NCBI GenBank assembly: GCA_016490735.1
Contig: JAEMWC010000024.1
Span: 437,501 to 501,500 of the forward strand
Direction: 5' to 3'
DNA from: Pachyseris speciosa
Taxonomy: Eukaryota > Cnidaria > Anthozoa > Scleractinia > Pachyseridae
DNA: 64,000 nucleotides
Shown: positions 53,201 to 62,849 of the stretch, piece by piece
How the letters are laid out: each line of letters starts with the position of its first letter
Numbering within the stretch: position 1 is the stretch's first letter
Translations under genes and position numbers: made by a program
Notes under the pieces: generated by a model
The model's input: only the letters and a program-made list of their open reading frames with translations
Database searches by the model: none
What the model was told of the DNA's origin: nothing

Positions 53201-53953
53201 TTTTAGATAAATACTAAGGATACAGCTTTTGATTTTGTTAGTAGTTTTAATGTAGCCTTTCCTAGTTTGTTTTAATTGTAATCAACTTTAGTTAGATATT
53301 AACAGATGAAGAGCCACCTGTGAAAGTATTGTTAATAAAACCGTTATTATTATTATTATTATTATTGCTATAATAATCTCAGATCAAATCTGGTTTTCAT
53401 TGGCTCCGGGCAGCAAGCAGCTGTCTAGGGAAACCAAGAAGCATTCTTCATCGTTACTTTCCTCTCCTGCCTACATCTCCAGCACTTTCCTGAGAATCCT
53501 TGCTGACCCCAACAGTACAAATCTCTGAATCAGTTCAATGGATGTGTCCACACCTATGGTCCTCAGATTTTCTTTTAACCTCAGTGGTATTGTTCCCAAT
53601 GCCCCCACCACTATGGGTATCACCTTTGTCCTTACTCCCCACACCTTTCGAATTTCTCTTGCAAGATCTTGATATTTGTCTACTTTCTCGTCTTCTTTTG
53701 CTCTCACCCATCCATCTTCCGGAATTGCCACATCTATAATTTGGCAGTTCTTCTCTCTTTTGTCAATGATCAATAAATCCAGTCTCCTAGCCTCAATTTT
53801 ATGGTCTGTTCGTACACTTAAGTCCCACAGCATCTTGTAATCCTCATTTTCAAGTACACTGTTCGGAACATGGTCATACCACCTCTCATTTCGCTCAAAC
53901 CCATATCTTCCTGACAGGTCCCAATGAACTGCCCTAGCTACATTGTTGTTGAA

Positions 53954-53984
<31 letters not shown>

Positions 53985-55045
53985 ATTATTATTATTATTG
54001 TAGTTTCTATTGCTAATAATCTCAGATCAAATCTGGTTTTCACTGGTTCCGGGCAGCAACCAGCTGTCTAAGGAAACTAAGAAGCATCCTTCATCGTTAT
54101 TATTATTATTATGAGTAGGGCAAACATGACATACTTTGCCAATGTATTTTCCACTGATTAAAAACATGATTATTTGATAATGCATTTTCAGAGATTGGAT
54201 TGTCTTAGTGGTTATGGGATATTAGCGGTTATATCATGCCCAAGAGATAGAGCCTGTGAAATTATTTTATGGTTGGTTTTGTCAAATGAAGTCAGCAAAA
54301 TCCAGAAATATTTCTAGGTGGTTTTTAATATTATTCCACTTGCAGTTGTTGGGTATAGAATGGTATAACCAACTGGCTGCTATGCACCTCAGTGGCTATC
54401 ATCTCATATCCAATCAGCTCTCTTGTAAATAATAATTTTTGTTAAATATAATGTCTAGGACCAAACAGTAAATATATGATATTTGATGCCAATGCATAAT
54501 GCAGGGCATGGATAGCATTAGTTTTCTGAATTTGTTTCTGGCATTTCTTATAGTTCATTATAATTCCTTGTCTTTGTGATTAGGGACACCAAGAGATATA
54601 AAGTATAATAATGTGAAGCTGGCATTGGAGAGCATTGAAGGCGTTGTGGCTGCCCACAGTTTACACATCTGGTCGCTAACAGTTAATAAAGCTGCTTTGG
54701 CAGTTCATTTGGCTATAGGTATGTGTGTATATTATTTGCCAATTTGCTGTAGGTCCTCTGAAGATACTTGTACCATATAAAACGGAAGGCAGAAATGATT
54801 GAAGTGATAATTTTCCCTACTATGCCCACAGTTTTAATGAAAGACATCAACTTTGGATGGTCTAATAATGGTTCCTAATTTCTTTCTGCACAGATTAATT
54901 TAACTTCTGTAACTGGTTAAAGGGGCAGTGTCACAAGGATTTTGCTGTTTTAGGTCAATTCTGTGCAAAAATCATTACTTTCAGGCTTTACCCATAAAGA
55001 AAATCTGCGAAGATATCAAATGAATTTTATCAGAGAGGGCTAACC

Positions 55046-55099
<54 letters not shown>

Positions 55100-55618
55100 T
55101 AACGGGGCGGATGCCGGCATCTATCTATTTGGTTTGATTTCTTTACCAACGCCGCAACGGAGGAATGTTTTCGACAGAAACTTCAAGCATCTAACTTTGA
55201 ATTCTTTAATAACTTGAAATTACGTAAAAACTGAAAATACAATGAACGACAAAACTAAATTACTATAAAATCTAAACAAATGAAACGATCTTAAACGAAG
55301 CACGTGCGGCGTGCATAACAACATTCTATTACGAAATACAAAGAAACATAAATGTAACAAATCATCTTGTGACCGAAAACAATAACCTAAATAAGAAAAT
55401 AAACAAGGTAGCATACCTCTTTCCCCGCTTTACAGAATATAATGTTTGCTACGATCCTTTCTTCTATCTTACTGTACTGTGCTTGACACGTATCTCGAAC
55501 CGACTAACTGATAACTGACACCAACAACGTGCAGGATATAACAACAAAACAAAGAGGTATTGATAAAGTGCGATGATGTCATAAATCACGCAATCTCCAC
55601 AAAACGATATCCGTTACA

Positions 55619-55658
<40 letters not shown>

Positions 55659-56075
55659 CATTGACAACAACAATATTCTTGAGGAGTTTTTGAAGACGTA
55701 GCATCAAAACTTGGAAAAATTGGCCAATTTTTCAAGTTTCAATCCATTTCCATCCTTGTCATCCGTAGTAACAGGCAACAGGTGACAGTTTTTAATAACA
55801 AAACTAGACCATTATTTTTGGAATTTAATTGATACGAAGACACCTTCTAGCTTTTTATAAAGTTGCCAAATAGCATGACACTGCCCCTTTAAAAAACTGT
55901 TTTTGTTATTTTTGTATTTTGTTCAGAACGTGGTCATGACTCTCAGAAAGTGCTCAACATCGCAAACCAGAAATTGAAGAATGAGTTTCGGATTTATCAC
56001 AGTACCATTCAAGTGGAACTGTACCTGGAGTCTGTGATGACTAACTGTGCTGATTGCCAAGATTTACAAGACTAG
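42740..56075 (+). CDS. SLC30A / ZnT zinc transporter (cation diffusion facilitator), complete, 7 exons
   Basis: CDF transporters exchange Zn2+ for H+ across vesicle or plasma membranes. Exons: 42740-43022, 45619-45765, 47402-47555, 49935-50193, 51171-51276, 54584-54718, 55927-56075; GT/AG and phases agree, 1233 nt, 410 aa. The acidic N-terminus is followed by [34 protein letters not shown] (TM1), [34 protein letters not shown] (TM2) and three further helices. The TM2 zinc ligands are His110 and Asp114; the TM5 pair is His260 and Asp264 in FIHVLGD. Between TM4 and TM5 lies a His-rich loop ([20 protein letters not shown]). The C-terminal domain has the family motifs [25 protein letters not shown] and a final CADCQDLQD. 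The overall pattern ([11 protein letters not shown], short His loop, about 400 aa) fits the ZnT2/3/8 subgroup, but I do not assign a paralogue. Start: first ATG giving a normal N-terminus. Introns 1-6 are full of repeats. Confidence 0.93.
43365..43685 (+). pseudogene. Restriction-like endonuclease tail of a non-LTR retrotransposon, copy 1
   Basis: The frame [23 protein letters not shown] has the PD...D/E-x-K-like layout of restriction-like endonucleases of R2/CRE-type LINEs. It continues [31 protein letters not shown] and ends [14 protein letters not shown], homologous to the end of the 53471-54043 frame. A 3' tail with AATAATA repeats follows. 5'-truncated; ZnT intron 1. Confidence 0.75.
44429..44719 (+). 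pseudogene. Penelope/LINE-type RT fragment
   Basis: The segment [39 protein letters not shown] has the pattern 'N-x-x-x-I-x(n)-I-x-x-x-P-L-x-x-I-F-x-x-P...Y-R-R-x-x-N-L' seen just upstream of the GIY-YIG domain in Penelope-like and some LINE polyproteins. Short, no other domain visible. Assignment is by pattern memory only. Confidence 0.45.
44716..44917 (-). pseudogene. THAP zinc-finger domain fragment
   Basis: The minus strand reads [41 protein letters not shown]. It keeps the C-x-x-HF core of the C2CH finger and the following VP motif, but lacks the first two cysteines and the start methionine of a THAP domain. It abuts the RT fragment at 44429-44719 on the opposite strand. Probably debris of a P-element-like transposase or host THAP gene; ZnT intron 1. 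Confidence 0.6.
46127..46345. mobile_element. MITE, TTAAAGAGGCAGTA...ATGTCCCTTTAA
   Basis: The ends TTAAAGAGGCAGTA and CATGACAATGTCCCTTTAA are imperfect inverted repeats, related to the TTAAAGGGGCAGTGTCA ends at 54919-55893. Internal ATTTATGAATCG is unremarkable. ZnT intron 2. Confidence 0.6.
47717..47869. repeat. Foldback/SINE family member
   Basis: Inverted arms: AATGATCATTGCAGTTATGA with GTTAAGTCAGTAG and AAAGTCTGA on the left, TCAGACTTT, CTACTGACTTAA and GTTCATAACTGTGATGATTA on the right. The centre contains CTTACAAGCATGAATTTTTTCAG. ZnT intron 3. Confidence 0.7.
47870..48275. repeat. Dispersed repeat with GCACATATCA...TTTGATGGCGG start
   Basis: ACGGCACATATCACATAGTTTGATGGCGGTTTA recurs at 60317-60352 as ACCGCACATATCATATAGCT... 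The following 330 bases (short frame [13 protein letters not shown]) look like a widespread repeat fragment rather than a gene. Confidence 0.5.
48841..49748. mobile_element. MITE-like element with TTAGCCCATTG ends
   Basis: TTAGCCCATTGGCACC on the left, GTAGTCAATGGGTTA on the right: imperfect inverted termini. About 0.9 kb; the short frame inside (48793-49152, minus) shows no known domain. ZnT intron 3. Confidence 0.5.
50259..50291. repeat. (AAAT)n microsatellite
   Basis: About eight AAAT/AATA units just after the exon 4 donor of the zinc transporter. Confidence 0.9.
51452..51652. mobile_element. MITE with GGCCCTGCCAGGG ends
   Basis: GAGGCCCTGCCAGGG and CCCTGGCAGGGCC are inverted termini. 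GACAAGCGA, GACAAGAGA and GACAAGCGATACG blocks are repeated inside. ZnT intron 5. Confidence 0.7.
52391..52673. mobile_element. MITE with AGAGCGGTTTTCAGTTGAGT ends (full copy)
   Basis: AGAGCGGTTTTCAGTTGAGT at the left pairs with ACTCAATTGAAAAGCGCTCT at the right. ATTGG/CCAAT blocks occur repeatedly inside. Partial copies at 2480-2681 and 8826-8873. Confidence 0.8.
52808..52967. mobile_element. MITE with about 65-base TIRs, GTTACAGGTTAAATTTGATC
   Basis: GTTACAGGTTAAATTTGATC on the left is inverse-repeated by GATTAAATTTAACCTATAAC on the right, with inner CAAAATGAAAT/ATTTCATTTTG blocks. Almost the whole element is stem. ZnT intron 5. Confidence 0.8.
53373..53456. repeat. 84-base direct repeat, copy 1 (LINE 3' tail)
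   Basis: ATAATCTCAGATCAAATCTG ... CATCGTTA; copy 2 is at 54015-54098 with the same length and a few substitutions. Copy 1 is immediately 3' of the RLE frame on the minus strand and ends in an (AAT)n tail, so it is the element's 3' UTR. Confidence 0.8.
53471..54043 (-). pseudogene. Restriction-like endonuclease tail of a non-LTR retrotransposon, copy 2
   Basis: The frame from about codon 30 reads [50 protein letters not shown], then [28 protein letters not shown] (catalytic-type D...D.K layout), [37 protein letters not shown] and [14 protein letters not shown]. The C-terminus is shared with the 43365-43685 copy. The first codons are a microsatellite translation and not part of the protein. 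5'-truncated LINE of the R2/CRE/NeSL kind, ZnT intron 5. Confidence 0.75.
54015..54098. repeat. 84-base direct repeat, copy 2
   Basis: Second LINE 3'-tail copy, upstream of the RLE frame in element orientation, also bordered by (AAT)n/(AAC)n microsatellite (53957-54003). Confidence 0.8.
54919..55893. mobile_element. MITE with TTAAAGGGGCAGTGTCA ends, split by a nested insertion
   Basis: TTAAAGGGGCAGTGTCA at the left and TGACACTGCCCCTTTAA at the right are perfect inverted 17-mers. The middle is occupied by (AAT)n runs at 55050-55098 and 55620-55655 flanking a unique segment. ZnT intron 6. Confidence 0.85.
55098..55618. mobile_element. Nested element with GTAACGG...CCGTTAC ends
   Basis: GTAACGGGGCGGATGCC starts directly after an (AAT)n run, and ATATCCGTTAC ends directly before another. 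This suggests insertion into the microsatellite. Only 7 terminal bases are inverted. No transposase frame seen. Confidence 0.55.
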
Positions 56076-56223
56076 ATGCAAACAACGAAGAGATGCAGGA
56101 GATGTGAGACCATAGAAGTGTTGCATTCTCATCGCAATCAATTCTCAAAGGTTCAAGAAAAGAAAAGATGGAGTACATGACTTTTTTTGTACACTCACTC
56201 TCTCTTTGGGTTTGCATGGATCC

Positions 56224-56465
56224 TGGGGGGTACTCCCTATCATGGCCTATATGGGGAGGCTGCGCCCGCAAGGGGTACCTTTTTCACACTTCAGGTATAT
56301 GAAAGGGTAGGGATTTCACGAGTTGAAGTATATGAAAGGCTAGGGAAATCTGTTATTTAGGTATTTCAAAGGGTCTTTCATTAAAATATTTCAAACACAC
56401 ATACCTTATATATACTTTGCTGTTTTAATTTATTGAACGCTACATGAAAATGACAAGAAGATGGC
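56224..56465. repeat. G/C-capped 'TACTCCCTAT' repeat, partial
   Basis: GGGGGGTACTCCCTATCATGG, GAAGTATATGAAAGG and AGGGAAATCTGT blocks as in 41480-41850; the right cap is missing. Confidence 0.7.
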
Positions 56466-58639
56466 TGATAGTTAAATATGAACAAATCATTGTTCCTGAA
56501 CAAGGCTGTGCTCTCTGAAATCCAAGGTGCCCAGCATTTAAATTTTTGTGCAAGAAATAAGTCCCCAGCGGCCACTGGGTGTTGGTGGAGCACAGCCATG
56601 CCGAAGTATAACTATAATAGTAACTTATTTAGCCCTTCTAAACTCCCTCGGCCTGAAGTTATACACCATAATTTCTAAGGCCCAACTTACCAGCCCTGGC
56701 GTGTCTTTATTAAAATTAATGTTTACAGTTTTTTTTTCAATGTTTTCTTGCCCTTGATAGCAAAAATACCACATCGTAACGTAAAGTAAAGTAGACAGGG
56801 TGGCCCTATTTTAAGTCACATTTTATTGTTATTAGCAAATTCCATTTTGTATAAGGAAAAAAAAATACTCCATTAAGGTAGCTGTCTTGAAAATAATGCT
56901 GAACAGCTACGGCTATGCTGTAACCACCAGATCTAAATAACTGTTGTGACTTTTATTTTTATTCTCATAGACTTAATATATTATGGATGCATGTCTAATA
57001 GGTAACATGAATATAGCATCAGATTAATATCAGGGACTTTGGAGAGCTTATAAAACAGGTTCTCATCTTTGTAAGGAAATCAGTCAGACTTGTGATTGAA
57101 CTTTGCAGTTGTTAGTAACACCATTTGTTCATTACACATCAGTATCTTGTGAGAAAAGCAGACAGTTAGAAACTTGAAAGTTATATACTAGTAATTGTCA
57201 GTGATGGAATGACTCGGGCAAAGTACCGGTATCTCATTTGACGTTTTAAAAGATTGGCAATACTTGGACAAGAAAATTGCTTTCTTGATCCAGAATGCAG
57301 GAGGACTAAAGAGCTAACATAGGATAGTCCTGCCTTTTTAATTCATACGTTTGCTTCTTTCATGTAGAAATAATTGTTTTCTTGCTTGAAAAAGATTTGT
57401 CTTAATTTTAAGCATCTGGTACAGTTGAAGCTACATGTATAGTGTATTTGTTACATTAAGGATAAAAAGAAATCTCCCTGGAGGGGAGTGAAGCATCTGT
57501 AGTATAGAGATTTATGTATTGCCAATGTCTGCTAGAAACTTCATTTGACTTAAATTTTTCAAGAAATGGCCGTAAACTTACATAGATATTGTGAGTTGGG
57601 TAATTAATTGACATTCTGCAGAACAATGCTTGCTTCTTCACTGATGGGGAGTTAATGCAATGAAGACAGCAATGCCAATGATAACTTGTTTCAAGATAAT
57701 GATTTATTGAAGTTTTTGTTACTACTGAGTACATTAATAAACTTGAGTTTATGATTATGCCAACTCGTTCAACATGTACAAATCAGGCAAACAACCAAGA
57801 ACTAAGTTGGTAAAAAAAAAGGCTCTGAATTTACCATAATTTGGTAATGTTGTATTGTTGCTGTTTCCATTGCTGTTGCTTATCATCCCCATTTACATTA
57901 CAGCTAAACTGAACAAGGTGCAATAACTTGTTGGAAGGGGAATTTACTATTGCCAAGGCCTTGTGGTGTTGCACTTTGTATGTCACGTTTAGATTTTATT
58001 CAGACCTTCTTTTTCAAAGCAGGGTTAATACAATCAAAACCAGCTCATGCAAAATGTCAGAATTAGGTCCAGATCTGTTGTGCATTTTCTTTCATAATGT
58101 GTTTGTGTAGTTAATGAATGATAGTTGATAGTTTTTGATGCTGTAGATCAGCTAACAAAGTAAAAATGGAATTTTTAATTAAGTCACTGAAAATTTCCGC
58201 ATTAATTCAGTTTTGACAAAATAAAAGGAGATATATTTTTTTAACAACCTTTGTGTCCTTTGGCTATTAAAATAATCCTTGAGGGGTCTTGGAACTGATG
58301 TTTTGTCATTCACAAATGAATTACATGAATGGGAAATGTTATTTTAATACACCCCATCCCATTTCCTATCTTCGTATCCCTTTCCTGACATAAAAAGTAA
58401 CTGAAAGTTTTTCCATTCACTGGTTACACTTGCAAACCTTGGTGGAAGGGGATTAATGGGCCCGTCACAGCTAGCTGAGTAAAGAAAAAAAATTTTCTTT
58501 CTCGGTTTAAGGTGGCTCAAAATGGTTTTGTTATTTTTAAACACTAGTTCTTTGATGGATTGATGATCTCGCAACATGGCATCAAAAAATTTCCCAATTC
58601 TCAGCAAGTTGTGGTCACTTTTGGCATACAAGGTTATGA

Positions 58640-58930
58640 ATAAATATGAGAATGATCATCGCAGTTACAAAATTGAGCAGAAGTGAAAATAAAGCCTGAA
58701 AAACAATCCATGCTTGTACGGGATTCGAACCCACGACCTCTGTGATACCGGTGCATTGCTCTACCAACTGAGCTAACAAGCCAACTGGGAGCTGGTCATT
58801 TTGTTTGTTCGTAAGATACCCGTGAGTGATGAATATGTGAGAATAAATATATGAAGATCATATTTAAACTGTAAATTGAAGAATGAATTTGAGAATGATC
58901 ATCGCAGTTATGATCACTACTGAGGAGTAG
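58640..58930 (-). mobile_element. tRNA-derived SINE / foldback family member
   Basis: On the minus strand a tRNA-like head (58712-58781) is followed by an AAGCCTGAA.. linker, TTTATTTTCACTTCTGC and GTAACTGCGATGATCATTCTC. A second copy of the terminal block (GAGAATGATCATCGCAGTTA) lies at 58891. This ties the palindromic repeats at 31105, 36774 and 47717 to a tRNA-headed retroelement. Confidence 0.65.
58712..58781 (-). tRNA. tRNA-like sequence (probable SINE head / pseudo-tRNA)
   Basis: On the minus strand: GCTTGTT acceptor start, A box TTAGCTCAGTTGGTAGAGC, B box GGGTTCGAATCCC, acceptor end ACAAGC (six pairs with GCTTGT). The anticodon arm is degenerate (no clean five-pair stem), so this is probably not a working tRNA. 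Confidence 0.5.
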
Positions 58931-59055
58931 TTACAGTACAGCCTCTTAGAAACACTCTTAATTTTTGCTTTATGTGCTTGTAACTCAATTCGAGAGGGGT
59001 GGCCCCCATTTTTTTTAAATTACAGAATGGCAATCAGCAGTATCAAGATCCACAT

Positions 59056-59168
59056 TTCTGCAAAGTTTTAAATAAAATCCGTACATTGGGTTTAGAGCCA
59101 CCGCAACTTTTCGATAATTTAAAGTGGCTCTGATCAGCCAAATGTACAGGTTTTTTAAAACTTTGCAG
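59056..59168. repeat. Hairpin repeat
   Basis: TCTGCAAAGTTTTAAATAAA ... and ... TTTTTAAAACTTTGCAGA are inverted, with inner AGAGCCAC/GTGGCTCT and TGTAC blocks. The loop is about 20 bases. Confidence 0.7.
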
Positions 59169-59606
59169 AATGACAGGAGCTCCTGAGAAAGATGAATCTT
59201 CACGTGGTGATTGTAATTCAACAATAAAAAACGGGGATCACCCGACTCGTTTTAGAGTAAGTATAGGTCATATTTCACAGGTCAACATACAGGTCACCGT
59301 GCTACAGATAAATAGAGAAGCTCAAAAGTGTCTCCCAGCCCTAATCACTATCCAAAATTTTGTTTTATTTTGGGGAGAAACTGTTTGGCTTAGTTACTAG
59401 CCTGTTCCAGGCTTTCGGATTATGTCAGAGTATTGGACATGTATGCTTTTCCATACAACATATGACAAATACGGTTTTCATAAAGGATCTCATACGATTA
59501 AAAAATACAATTTAAATACACACAATTCAGAAAAACGTTAATTAAAAGTTAAAATATATATTTAAAAAAATACTATTAAAATGTTCAAGATGTCAACTAA
59601 AGTCAT

Positions 59607-60293
59607 TTAAATTAAAAGTTTAAAAAGATTATTATGCTTAAAAATTTTAACATTCATGGCTTGTCTGATTGCCTGGCTAAGGGAGTTAAAATCCTTGACG
59701 GCATGAAATGTAGTCCGTTGTTTGCCCCAATTCCTTTTGACACTTGTAAGTCTGAAATTAAGTTTAGTTCTGGTATTATGATCATGTTGTTCTTGATGTC
59801 TTATCAAATCGTGCTCAACAAGTCCATTTTAACACTTACACACGTGGATACATCCCCCGGAGGGTTGGGGGGGGGGGGGGATGGTACTCCCTATAATGGC
59901 CTATACGGGGAGGCTCTACCCAAAAGGGTTACCTTTTTCGCGCTTCAGGTATATGAAAGGGTAGGGATTTCACGAGTCGAAGTATATGAAGGGGTAAGGA
60001 AATCTGTCATTCAGGTACTTCATTGAAATATTTCAAACACACATACCTTATCACCTGTACTGTTCCAATGGAAGGTATACGAACCCCCACGAACCCCCCC
60101 CCCCCACCTCCCCGATACATCTTCTCTGAAAACGCCTTTTTTCTAATGGAACCCACTTAAGAGTGGCAAGCGCATGCGTAGCAGATGAGTAAAGTGGTTT
60201 GTCAAAGATTATTTTGGCAGCCTTATTCTGCAAAACTTGCAAACTGGACATCACAGCCTGTTGAGAAATAATTGGGAAATTTTTTGATACCAT
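59607..60293 (-). pseudogene. LINE reverse-transcriptase C-terminus, interrupted
   Basis: The minus strand encodes SSLQVLQNKAAKIIFDKPLYSSATHALATLKWVPLEKRRFQRRCI, then after an insertion HVCKC-stop-NGLVEHDLIRHQEQHDHNTRTKLNF and WGKQRTTFHAVKDFNSL. This is the usual end of Jockey/CR1/L2-type LINE polyproteins (LQNKAARxI..., then a R.RRC.MMYK.LNGL-like block). One stop in the continued frame; dead copy. Confidence 0.8.
59855..60113. mobile_element. G/C-capped repeat inserted in the LINE, 8-base target duplication
   Basis: GATACATC is present at 59847-59854 and 60114-60121; the LINE frame is continuous if the insert and one copy are removed. The insert begins CCCCGGAGGGTTGGGG and ends CCCCCCACCTCCCC, with TACTCCCTATAATGGCC and TATATGAAAGGGTAGGG inside. 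This defines the exact ends of the family seen at 41480 and 56224. Confidence 0.85.
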
Positions 60294-60718
60294 GTAATGC
60301 TAATATAATGGATTTATATACCGCACATATCATATAGCTTCATGGCGGTTTAGAAGAAATGTTCAAGAAATCAAACGAGTATCGAGTATCGATCCACTAA
60401 AGAGTTGATGTTTAAAAATAACGAAAACACTTTGAGCCACCTCAACACAGAGCATCTATCCGAGTTGGGAACGTGACAGTACTAGCAAATGTTTGCGTGA
60501 CACTTCTTTGTGGATTGTGTGACTAGTAAAACGTGCAATCTCGTCCCCAGAGCCTACGTTACCCTTGTCCAGCGGGACGGGCAAGGCGCTGGGTAGGTAC
60601 GTCATGTATGGGGACACATTATGTACGATAGTCGCAATGAGGGTAGTACGTCATGTAAGACTTGACTATTATGTCCCGAGCACCACCCATGAGTAGCTAT
60701 GCACTAGCTGTCACGGCC

Positions 60719-62705
60719 CCTGTAGTACCTGTAGTAGCTGTAGTAACTGTAGTAGCTGTAGTAGCTGTAGTAGCCGTAGTACCTGTAGTACCTGTAGTAG
60801 CTGTAGTACCTGTAGTAGCTGTAGTAGCCGTAGTAGCCGTAGTAGCCGTAGTAGCTGTAGTAGCTGTAGTAACTGTAGTAGCTGTAGTAGCTGTAGTAGC
60901 CGTAGTAGCTGTAGTAGCTGTAGTAGCCGTAGTAGCCGTAGTAGCTGTAGTAGCCGTAGTACCTGTAGTAGCTGTAGTAGCTGTAGTAGCTGTAGTACCT
61001 GTAGTAGCTGTAGTAGCTGTAGTAGCTGTAGTACCTTTAGTAGCTGTAGCACCTGTAGTAGCTGTAGTAGCCGTAGCAGCTGTAGTAACTGTAGTAGCCG
61101 TAGTAGCCGTAGTAGCCGTAGTAGCCGTAGTAGCTGTAGTAGCTGTAGTACCTGTAGTACCTGTAGTACCTGTAGTAGCTGTAGTAGCCGTAGTAGCCGT
61201 AGTAGCCGTAGTAGCCGTAGTAGCTGCAGTAGCTGTAGTAGCTGTAGTAGCTGTAGTAGCTGTAGTAGCTGTAGTAGCCGTAGTAGCTGTAGTAGCCGTA
61301 GTAGCTGTAGTAGCTGTAGTAGCTGTAGTAACTGAAGTAGCTGTAGTAGCTGTAGTAGCTGTAGTAGCTGTAGTAGCTGTAGTAGCTGTAGTAGCTGTAG
61401 TAGCTGTAGTAGCTGTAGTAACTGTAGTAGCTGTAGTAGCCGTAGTAGCTGTAGTAGCTGTAGTAGCTGTAGTAACTGAAGTAGCTGTAGTAACTGTAGT
61501 AGCTGTAGTAGCTGTAGTATCTGTAGTAGCTGTAGTACTTGTAGTAGCTGTAGTAGTTGTAGTAGCTGTAGTAGCCGTACTAGCTGTAGTAACTGTAGTA
61601 GCTGTAGTAGCTGTAGTACATGTAGTGGCTGTAGTAGCTGTAGTACATGTAGTAGCTGTAGCAGTTGCAGTAACTGTAGTAGCTGTAGTGACTGTAGTAA
61701 CTGTAGTAGCTGTAGTAGCTGTAGTAGCTGTAGTAGCTGAAGTAGTTGTAGTAACTGTAGTAGCTGTAGTAGCGGTAGTAGCTGTAGTAGTTGTAGTAGC
61801 TGTAGTAGGTGTAGTAGCTGTAGTAGGTGTAGTAGCCGTTGTAGCTGTAGTAGTTGTAGTGGCTGTAGTAACTGTAGTAGCTGTAGTAGCTGTAGTAGCT
61901 GCAGTAGCCGTAGTAGCTGTAGTAGGTGTGGTAACTGTAGTAGCTGTAGTAGTTGTAGTAACTGTAGTAGCTGTAGTAGCTGTAGTAGGTGCAGTAGTTG
62001 TAGTAACTGTAGTAGCCGTAGTAGCTGTAGTAGCTGTAGTAGCCGTAGTAGCTGTAGTAAGTGTAGTAGGTGTAGTAGTTGTAGTAACTGTAGTAGCTGT
62101 AGTAGTTGTAGTAAGCGTAGTAGCTGTAGTACCTGTCAGTACCTGTAGTAGCTGTATTCTGAGCTGTAGTAGCTGTAGTAGCTGTAGTAGCTGTAGTAGT
62201 TGTAGTAGCTGTAGTAACTGAAGTAGCTGTAGTAGCTGTAGTAGCCGTAGTAGCTGTAGTAGGTGTAGTAGTTGTAGTAACTGTAGTACCTGTAGTAGCT
62301 GTATTCTGAGCTGTAGTAGCTGTAGTAGCTGTAGTAGCTGTAGTAGCTGTAGTAGTTGTAGTAGCTGTAGTAACTGAAGTAGCTGTAGTAGCGGTAGTAG
62401 CCGTAGTAGCTGTAGTAGGTGTAGTAGTTGTAGTAACTGTAGTAGCTGTAGTAGCTGTAGTAGTTGTAGTAAGCGTAGTAGCTGTAGTAGCTGTAGTACC
62501 TGTAGTACCTGTAGTAGCTGCAGTAGCTGTAGTAGGTGTAGTAGTTGTAGTAACTGTAGTAGCTGTAGTAGCTGTAGTAGTTGTAGTAAGCGTAGTAGCT
62601 GTAGTAGCTGTAGTAGCTGTAGTAAGCGTAGTAGCTGTAGTAGCTGCAGTAACTGTAGTAGCTGTAGTAGCTGTAGTAGCTGTAGTAGCTGTAGTAGCTG
62701 TAGTA
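60719..62705 (+). repeat. 9-base satellite array, GTAGTAGCT orientation
   Basis: About 220 units of nine bases. The GTAGTA part is almost constant; the third triplet is GCT, GCC, ACT, CCT, GTT, GGT or a rarer form. A few phase slips occur (for example about 62140 and 62155 with inserted CAG and TATTCTGAG). Long open frames (60662-62221 on the plus strand; 61580-62743 on the minus strand) arise because the unit is a multiple of three and most frames lack stops; they are not evidence of coding. Confidence 0.95.
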
Positions 62706-62849
62706 TTGACTTTTTCCTTTATTTTGATTCTTTTTTTAAACATAGTTTGTCAGAGTGGCAATGAAGCAAAATTTTGGAGCCACCTTGTTCAGCCTTGGTT
62801 GTGTTGCTATAGGCTTACACGCAGACGCAATCAGAAAACTGGACGGCTA
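62706..62849. other. Hinge between opposite satellite arrays
   Basis: About 145 bases of unique sequence. It carries a minus-strand start (ATG at 62743-62741, MFKKRIKIKEKVN) reading into the left array and a plus-strand ATG (62761) reading into the right array. It includes a 7-T tract and TTTATTTT. No transposon terminus recognised. Confidence 0.7.

Larger units (their letters stand above)
56076..60660. other. ZnT 3' UTR and repeat-rich gap
   Basis: No further conserved gene. Holds a G-capped repeat (56224-56465), a tRNA-like SINE (58640-58930), a 113-base hairpin (59056-59168), LINE RT debris (59607-60293) and a G-capped repeat inserted in it. Confidence 0.5.

Noticed and set aside
53500..53739. 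79-codon plus-strand frame
   Set aside because: Antisense shadow of the restriction-like-endonuclease frame at 53471-54043.
60662..62221. 519-codon Val-Val-Ala open frame over the left array
   Set aside because: The 9-base unit has no stop in this frame, so length is expected without selection; no leader or non-repeat domain.
61580..62743. 387-codon minus-strand Ala-Thr-Thr / Ser-Tyr-Tyr open frame
   Set aside because: All three minus frames of the unit are open; the reading shifts from ATT to YYS at a slip, so it does not look selected.
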